Both the position numbers and the translations under genes were made by a program. From an uncultured Bacteroidales bacterium (GTDB lineage: Bacteria; Bacteroidota; Bacteroidia; Bacteroidales; UBA932), in NCBI GenBank assembly GCA_946616385.1, contig CAMOIZ010000031.1:1-11674 (forward strand): a stretch of DNA of 11,674 nucleotides, given 5' to 3'. Within the stretch, counting starts at the first letter, position 1. Each line of letters begins with the position of its first letter. The notes below the pieces were generated by a model, which did not search any database, was not told the DNA's origin, and worked only from the letters and a program-made list of their open reading frames with translations. Below are positions 7,623 to 11,674 of this stretch, piece by piece.

Positions 7623-8926
7623 TCAACAATGAAGAAATTGCTCAAAATTGCTTCGGTTCTGGCTCTCGCCCTGATTTCGGTCAGCGCAGGCGCCAAGGAC
7701 TATCTGGCAACCGATTTCGGAGCCAAGGCAGACGGAAAGACTCTCAACACGGCATCGCTGCAGGCAGCCATCGACTACATTTCGGACAACGGCGGCGGAA
7801 GGCTCGTACTGAATGGCGGAGACTTCGTATCCGGCACAATCTATCTCAAATCGGACGTCACCCTGCACATCGAAGAAGGCTCGCGCCTTCTTGGATCCCT
7901 CAACCCCTGGGACTATGTACGTGATCCTGATGCGCAGTGGACCGCTTTCGTTTTCTCGATCAAGCAGAAGAACATCGGAATCTCCGGCAAGGGTGAAATC
8001 AACTGCCGCGGATTCCTGGTAGCCACCAAGGGCGTGGATTACTGCCATCTGGGCCTGATTGACGATCCTCTCAGGCTCGACCGTCTTCAGGAAGGCAAGC
8101 GCCCCGAGAACATTCATTTCTTCAAATGTGAAGGCATCACCGTCAAAGACATCACCCTGCGCGATCCCGCCAGCTGGAACCAGCAGTACGACAAATGCCG
8201 GAACATCCTCGTGGACGGAGTGAAAGTGGATGCAAAATCCTACTGGAACAATGACGGCATCGATATCGTCGACTGCTCGGACGTCGTCATCCGCAACTGC
8301 GACTTCGATGCGGCGGACGATGTTTACTGCTTCAAGAGCCACAGCAAGGACGGTGTTTCCGAAAACATACTCGTAGAGAACTGCCGCGGACGGTCGAGTG
8401 CCAACGGAATCAAGTTCGGAACCTACACCCTCGGCAAGTTCAAGCATTTCCGTTTCAAGAACATCTACATCTACGACACATATCGTTCCGCCATCACGAT
8501 TGCCACCGTGGACGGAGCATCCATTGAAGATGTGGAAATCGACGGACTCAAGAGCATACATACCGGCAACCCCATTTTCATCCGCACCGGCTCCCGCCGT
8601 CCCGGCGAAAATCCCTACATGAAGGACATCGTCATCAAGAACGTTTATGCCGAAGTTCCTTTCGAAAAGCCCGATGCCGGTTACATGTATGAAGGCCCCG
8701 TGGAGGATCTCCCCCGCAACGTATGCCCGAGCGGCATCCAGGGTATCCCCGGAATGCCCATCCAGAACATTACTCTCGAGAACGTCGAGATAGTTTATCC
8801 CGGCAAGGCCGACGCCAACTACGCTTTCCGCGGTTCGTCCAAGGCCGAGCTCGAAGCCATTCCCGAACTTGAAAAGAGTTATCCCGAGTTCTCCAACTGG
8901 AAGGAACTCCCTGCATGGGGATTCTA
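6873..8926 (+). repeat. Near-identical tracts shared by the two tandem GH28-like genes
   Basis: The two genes align at a constant offset of 1500 bp. Within this span, 6873-6907 equals 8373-8407 (35 bp), 7362-7387 equals 8862-8887 (26 bp) and 7391-7426 equals 8891-8926 (36 bp), with third codon positions also identical. Elsewhere the copies differ at many synonymous sites. Confidence 0.75.
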
Positions 8927-9122
8927 CATCCGCCACGCCGAAGGAGTGAACTTCAAGAACGTCAAGATTACGGTGAAGGGCGAGGATTACCGTCCGGCCA
9001 TCGTTGCCGATGACGTTAACGGCCTCAACTTCAAGGGCGTGCAGATTTTCCAGGAGAATACTCCCAAGGGAAAGAAGCAGATCATAACCAACAATGTCAA
9101 GAAATTCAAAAACAAGAAATAA
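7629..9122 (+). CDS. GH28-like beta-helix glycosidase, tandem copy 2
   Basis: Paralogue of the gene just upstream: same 497-residue length, no gaps by eye, roughly two thirds to three quarters identical, and most alike in the C-terminal half. It starts 6 bp after the copy 1 stop, with an A-rich leader and no Shine-Dalgarno sequence. The Sec signal ends SAGA before KDY (residue 22) and has no lipobox, so this copy is probably periplasmic and soluble. It keeps NND (207-209) and the ADD motif (229-231), and again has SSANG in place of GHG and RSA in place of RxK. Differences sit mostly in the 120-180 region and in the loop after the DD motif (SKDG against VPYG), which may change substrate preference. 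Its stop overlaps the next start by one base (TAATG). The substrate, probably pectic, is inferred from family and neighbours. Confidence 0.85.
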   Translation: MKKLLKIASVLALALISVSAGAKDYLATDFGAKADGKTLNTASLQAAIDYISDNGGGRLVLNGGDFVSGTIYLKSDVTLHIEEGSRLLGSLNPWDYVRDPDAQWTAFVFSIKQKNIGISGKGEINCRGFLVATKGVDYCHLGLIDDPLRLDRLQEGKRPENIHFFKCEGITVKDITLRDPASWNQQYDKCRNILVDGVKVDAKSYWNNDGIDIVDCSDVVIRNCDFDAADDVYCFKSHSKDGVSENILVENCRGRSSANGIKFGTYTLGKFKHFRFKNIYIYDTYRSAITIATVDGASIEDVEIDGLKSIHTGNPIFIRTGSRRPGENPYMKDIVIKNVYAEVPFEKPDAGYMYEGPVEDLPRNVCPSGIQGIPGMPIQNITLENVEIVYPGKADANYAFRGSSKAELEAIPELEKSYPEFSNWKELPAWGFYIRHAEGVNFKNVKITVKGEDYRPAIVADDVNGLNFKGVQIFQENTPKGKKQIITNNVKKFKNKK

Positions 9123-9706
9123 TGAAAAAGATAATTGCGATAACAGCGGCTGCTCTTTTGTGTATTGGCAGCTTTGCACAGGGAAAGGAATATCTGGCAT
9201 CATACTTCGGCATCAAGAGCAACGGAGAAATCGACAATACGACCAGTATCCAGAAAGCAATTGATTTTATTGCCGAAAAAGGTGGAGGCACCCTGACGTT
9301 CTCCGTAGGACGCTATCTCACAGGCGCCGTGTACCTCAAGAGCGGAGTCAATATCAGGCTTGATGCCGCTTCCGATATCATCGGTACCGACAACATCTAC
9401 GGTTACAAAGGGCAGAAGGCGATCTTCAATGCCATCGGTGTCGAGAACGTAAAGATTTATGCAACCCGTGGCAACGGCGTCATCGACGGTCGCGCAGACC
9501 TCGTCCTCAAGAGCTATAACGACCAGAAAGCCAAGGGCTACCTGAACGAGTCGACTCCGGTCCCTACCCTGCTTTATTTCGAGAATTGCAAGAACATCAA
9601 GCTTCAGAAGTTCCTGTATCGCAATCCTGCAACTCCCGGGAAGTTCTATGAAGCCGTCAACAGCGACGTAACCGTGGAGGGTTGCTTCACCGATACCAGA
9701 GACTGA
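9122..9706 (+). CDS. Short secreted beta-helix protein, N-terminal GH28-like part only
   Basis: Protein of 194 residues with a Sec signal (cleavage likely after SFA, residue 19). After it come the same elements that open the two upstream genes: YLASYFGIKSNG (24-35), a GGG turn followed by GRYLTGAVYLKSGVNIRL, and a GNGVIDGRADL segment near 115-125. It then has two or three further helix turns (LLYFENCKNIKLQKF, VNSDVTVEGCF) and ends in TDTRD. The catalytic NTD and DD region of GH28 is absent, so hydrolysis is not expected. It may bind glycan, act with a partner, or be a remnant. Against simple decay: it has an intact signal peptide, an open frame, and one-base overlaps with both neighbours (TAATG before, TGATG after). 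I do not recognise a named family for this short form. Confidence 0.75.
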   Translation: MKKIIAITAAALLCIGSFAQGKEYLASYFGIKSNGEIDNTTSIQKAIDFIAEKGGGTLTFSVGRYLTGAVYLKSGVNIRLDAASDIIGTDNIYGYKGQKAIFNAIGVENVKIYATRGNGVIDGRADLVLKSYNDQKAKGYLNESTPVPTLLYFENCKNIKLQKFLYRNPATPGKFYEAVNSDVTVEGCFTDTRD

Positions 9707-11674
9707 TGAAGAGAGTGATACTGGCAGCGGCGCTGCTGGTTCTTGCAGCGCTGCAGGTTTCCGGGGAGGAATGGAAGGCCCATTGGATTTCCAGGGCCTA
9801 CTGCGCCGGTACCGGCAACACCTGGATAGCATTCCAGAAAAAGCTTGATATCCAGGATGTTCCGTCAACTCTCCCCGCAAAGATAGCAGCGGATTCCAAG
9901 TACTGGCTGTGGATCAACGGCGAGATGGCCGTGTACGAGGGCGGGCTCAAGCGAGGGCCGGCTCCCGGTGACGGTTATTACGACACGGTGGACATAGCTC
10001 CATATCTCAAATCCGGCCAGAACGTCATTTCGGTTCTGGTATGGTATTTCGGACGCAACGGATTCAGCCACATGAGCAGCGGGATGCCCGGCCTGCTTTT
10101 CGAGGCTGAAGGCGGCGGTGTGCAGATACTCTCCGACGACACCTGGGATGCCTGCGAGCATTTTTCCTACGGAACGGCGTCCGGGAAGGCCACCAATTAC
10201 CGCCTGAGCGAAAGCAACGTGCGTTACGACGCCCGCAAGTTCAATCCCGACTGGTATAAAGGAGGGAAAAAGATGGGAAGCGCCTATGAAATCGGCATAA
10301 AACCCGGGGATCCTCCCTTCGGAAAACTTGTCCCCCGTCCCATCCCGATGTGGAAAGACCATGGACTTCGCGATTACGAATCTGTCCGCCGCAGCGGCGA
10401 CACACTCATCTGCCACCTGCCCTACAACGCCCAGTTCTCCGCTTATATGGAGCTGGACGCCCCCGCTGGCAAAAGTATTTTCCTGCACACCGATCACGAC
10501 TCCATAGGGCCCGAGAAGTGCATGCATGGAGAATACATTACCCGGAGCGGAAAGCAGGTCTACGAGCATCTGCCTTGGATGAACGGCGAATACATGTATT
10601 ACATCGTGCCGGAAGGGGTGAATATAACCCGCGTCCAGTACCGCGAAACGAGTTACGACACCGCCTTTTCGGGTTATTTCCGCTGCGACGATCCGCTGCT
10701 GAACGAATACTGGCAGAAAGCGCAGAGGACTTTGCTCGTCTGCATGCGCGATACCTACATGGACTGTCCCGACCGCGAACGTGCACAGTGGTGGGGAGAC
10801 GAAGTGCATGAACTCACGGAGGCCTTCTATGCCTTGAGTCCGTCTTCTTGGAGTCTCGCCCGCAAAGGCATACTCGAACTTGCGAACTGGGCCATGCCCG
10901 ACGGATCGATGTACGCCCCTGTCCCCTGCTCCAACTGGTTCAAGGAACTTGCACAGCAGAGTCTGGCTTCCGTAGGCTGGTTCGGCTTCCACAATTACTG
11001 GCTCTACAGCGGAGACGATTCTTTCATCAAAACTGTTTATCCCGCCCTGCACAAGTATCTTCACGAGACCTGGAAGGTGGATGAAAACGATCTTCCTATA
11101 GAACGCACCAAGGGATGGAACTGGGCGGATGCCGGCAGGGATATCGACAAGACGGCTCTGCTGCACCCCTGGTACTACCTGGCGCTGAAAGGCGAACAGG
11201 CCTTGGCCGGTGAAATCAACAAGATCGACGATGTGGGGGTAGACGAGGGAATGATGGACAGGCTCAAGGAGTCCTACAACAAACTCTTCTGGACCGGCAG
11301 CTGCTACAAGACGCCGGGATACGAGGGTCCCGCGGACGACCGCGTCCAGGCTCTTGCCGTCGTATCCGGCATAGCAGGCCCCGACAAATACAATGCGATC
11401 ATGAAAGTCATGGAAGAAAGGCAGGAGGCGGAGACATATTTCATGCGCTATATAATCGACGCTTACTTCATAATGGGGCGGCCCGACAAGGCTCTGGAGA
11501 GGATGCGCGCATACATTCCTTCCGTGATGAAGGAAGAATACTCCACCCTCTGGGAGCACCGAAACCATATAGGATCCAGCAACCATGCCTGGAGCGGGCA
11601 CGGCATCATTCACGCAGGGCAGCGCATCGCAGGAATCGAACCTTTGAAGCCAGGTTTCAAGGAATTCAGCATTA
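9706..11674 (+). CDS. GH78 alpha-L-rhamnosidase (C-terminus beyond right edge)
   Basis: Inverting alpha-L-rhamnosidase of family 78, releasing terminal L-rhamnose from plant glycans. 656 residues are visible, and the frame is open at the edge. A Sec signal ends near VSG (residue 20). The N-terminal beta-sandwich includes WLWINGEMAVYEGGLKRGP (67-85) and a VDIAPYLKSGQNVISVLVWYFG stretch typical of rhamnosidase N-terminal domains. The (alpha/alpha)6 catalytic barrel carries DCPDRERAQWWGDE (353-366), where Asp353, Glu358 and Asp365 have the same spacing as the rhamnose-binding and catalytic acids of characterised GH78 enzymes. The second conserved acid is Glu617 in LWEHRNHIGSSNHAWSGH. GH78 proteins end in a beta-sandwich, so probably a short C-terminal part is missing. 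The start overlaps the previous stop by one base (TGATG). The full set of conserved acids suggests an active enzyme. Confidence 0.93.
   Translation, partial: MKRVILAAALLVLAALQVSGEEWKAHWISRAYCAGTGNTWIAFQKKLDIQDVPSTLPAKIAADSKYWLWINGEMAVYEGGLKRGPAPGDGYYDTVDIAPYLKSGQNVISVLVWYFGRNGFSHMSSGMPGLLFEAEGGGVQILSDDTWDACEHFSYGTASGKATNYRLSESNVRYDARKFNPDWYKGGKKMGSAYEIGIKPGDPPFGKLVPRPIPMWKDHGLRDYESVRRSGDTLICHLPYNAQFSAYMELDAPAGKSIFLHTDHDSIGPEKCMHGEYITRSGKQVYEHLPWMNGEYMYYIVPEGVNITRVQYRETSYDTAFSGYFRCDDPLLNEYWQKAQRTLLVCMRDTYMDCPDRERAQWWGDEVHELTEAFYALSPSSWSLARKGILELANWAMPDGSMYAPVPCSNWFKELAQQSLASVGWFGFHNYWLYSGDDSFIKTVYPALHKYLHETWKVDENDLPIERTKGWNWADAGRDIDKTALLHPWYYLALKGEQALAGEINKIDDVGVDEGMMDRLKESYNKLFWTGSCYKTPGYEGPADDRVQALAVVSGIAGPDKYNAIMKVMEERQEAETYFMRYIIDAYFIMGRPDKALERMRAYIPSVMKEEYSTLWEHRNHIGSSNHAWSGHGIIHAGQRIAGIEPLKPGFKEFSI

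Noticed and set aside
7623..9203. 526-codon minus-strand open frame opposite GH28-like copy 2
   Set aside because: Mirror of a real gene. A similar antisense frame opposite copy 1 simply follows from the duplication.
6129..9706. The three beta-helix genes as fragments of one frameshifted gene
   Set aside because: Copies 1 and 2 are each full length with their own signal peptide and stop, and the third starts with a fresh signal peptide, so these are separate genes.
9865..11613. 582-codon minus-strand open frame opposite the rhamnosidase gene
   Set aside because: The plus strand carries the conserved GH78 motifs; the antisense frame has no family signature.
1..11674. SusC/SusD pair, regulator, transposase, CRISPR array or RNA gene
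   Set aside because: Looked for because of the glycan-degrading context; none is visible, and nearly every base is taken up by the eight genes.

Overview
The window looks like chromosomal DNA from a Bacteroidota (Bacteroidales-type) bacterium of moderately high GC. The signs are a glycan-degrading gene cluster of secreted enzymes and lipoproteins, starts with no clear Shine-Dalgarno sequence and A-rich upstream bases, and a near-perfect Bacteroidota promoter (TTTG, 20 bp, TAnnTTTG) in front of the rightward genes. Species cannot be told from this sequence. The whole window is coding except for a 70-bp divergent promoter region (6059-6128). I see no tRNA, rRNA, CRISPR array or mobile element.

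Leftward operon (minus strand, 6058 down to 1, running off the left edge). In order of transcription: a 303-aa helical-repeat lipoprotein; a 484-aa TolB-like beta-propeller lipoprotein with a CXXCH haem-c motif; a 793-aa GH31 alpha-glycosidase-like protein with a divergent active site; and a GH3 beta-glycosidase lipoprotein (first 434 residues present). Junctions are a 4-bp ATGA overlap, a 10-bp gap and a 1-bp TAATG overlap, so this is one transcription unit.

Rightward operon (plus strand, 6129 to the right edge). Two full-length tandem GH28-like beta-helix proteins (both 497 aa, aligning without gaps at an offset of exactly 1500 bp), then a 194-aa protein equal to only the N-terminal part of such a beta-helix, then a GH78 alpha-L-rhamnosidase (656 residues present, C-terminus cut off). 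Junctions are a 6-bp gap, a 1-bp TAATG overlap and a 1-bp TGATG overlap.

Taken together the enzymes point to breakdown, in the periplasm or at the cell surface, of a rhamnose- and probably uronate-containing plant polysaccharide such as a rhamnogalacturonan or another pectic side chain. GH78 would release rhamnose, the GH28-like proteins would act on galacturonosyl or related linkages, and GH31 and GH3 would trim alpha- and beta-linked sugars. No SusC/SusD pair, sulfatase or regulator lies in the window; they may flank it. The most unusual elements are the haem-motif propeller paired with a helical-repeat lipoprotein in the same operon as CAZymes, and the GH28-like paralogues that keep the three catalytic aspartates but lack the family's usual His and RxK motifs.
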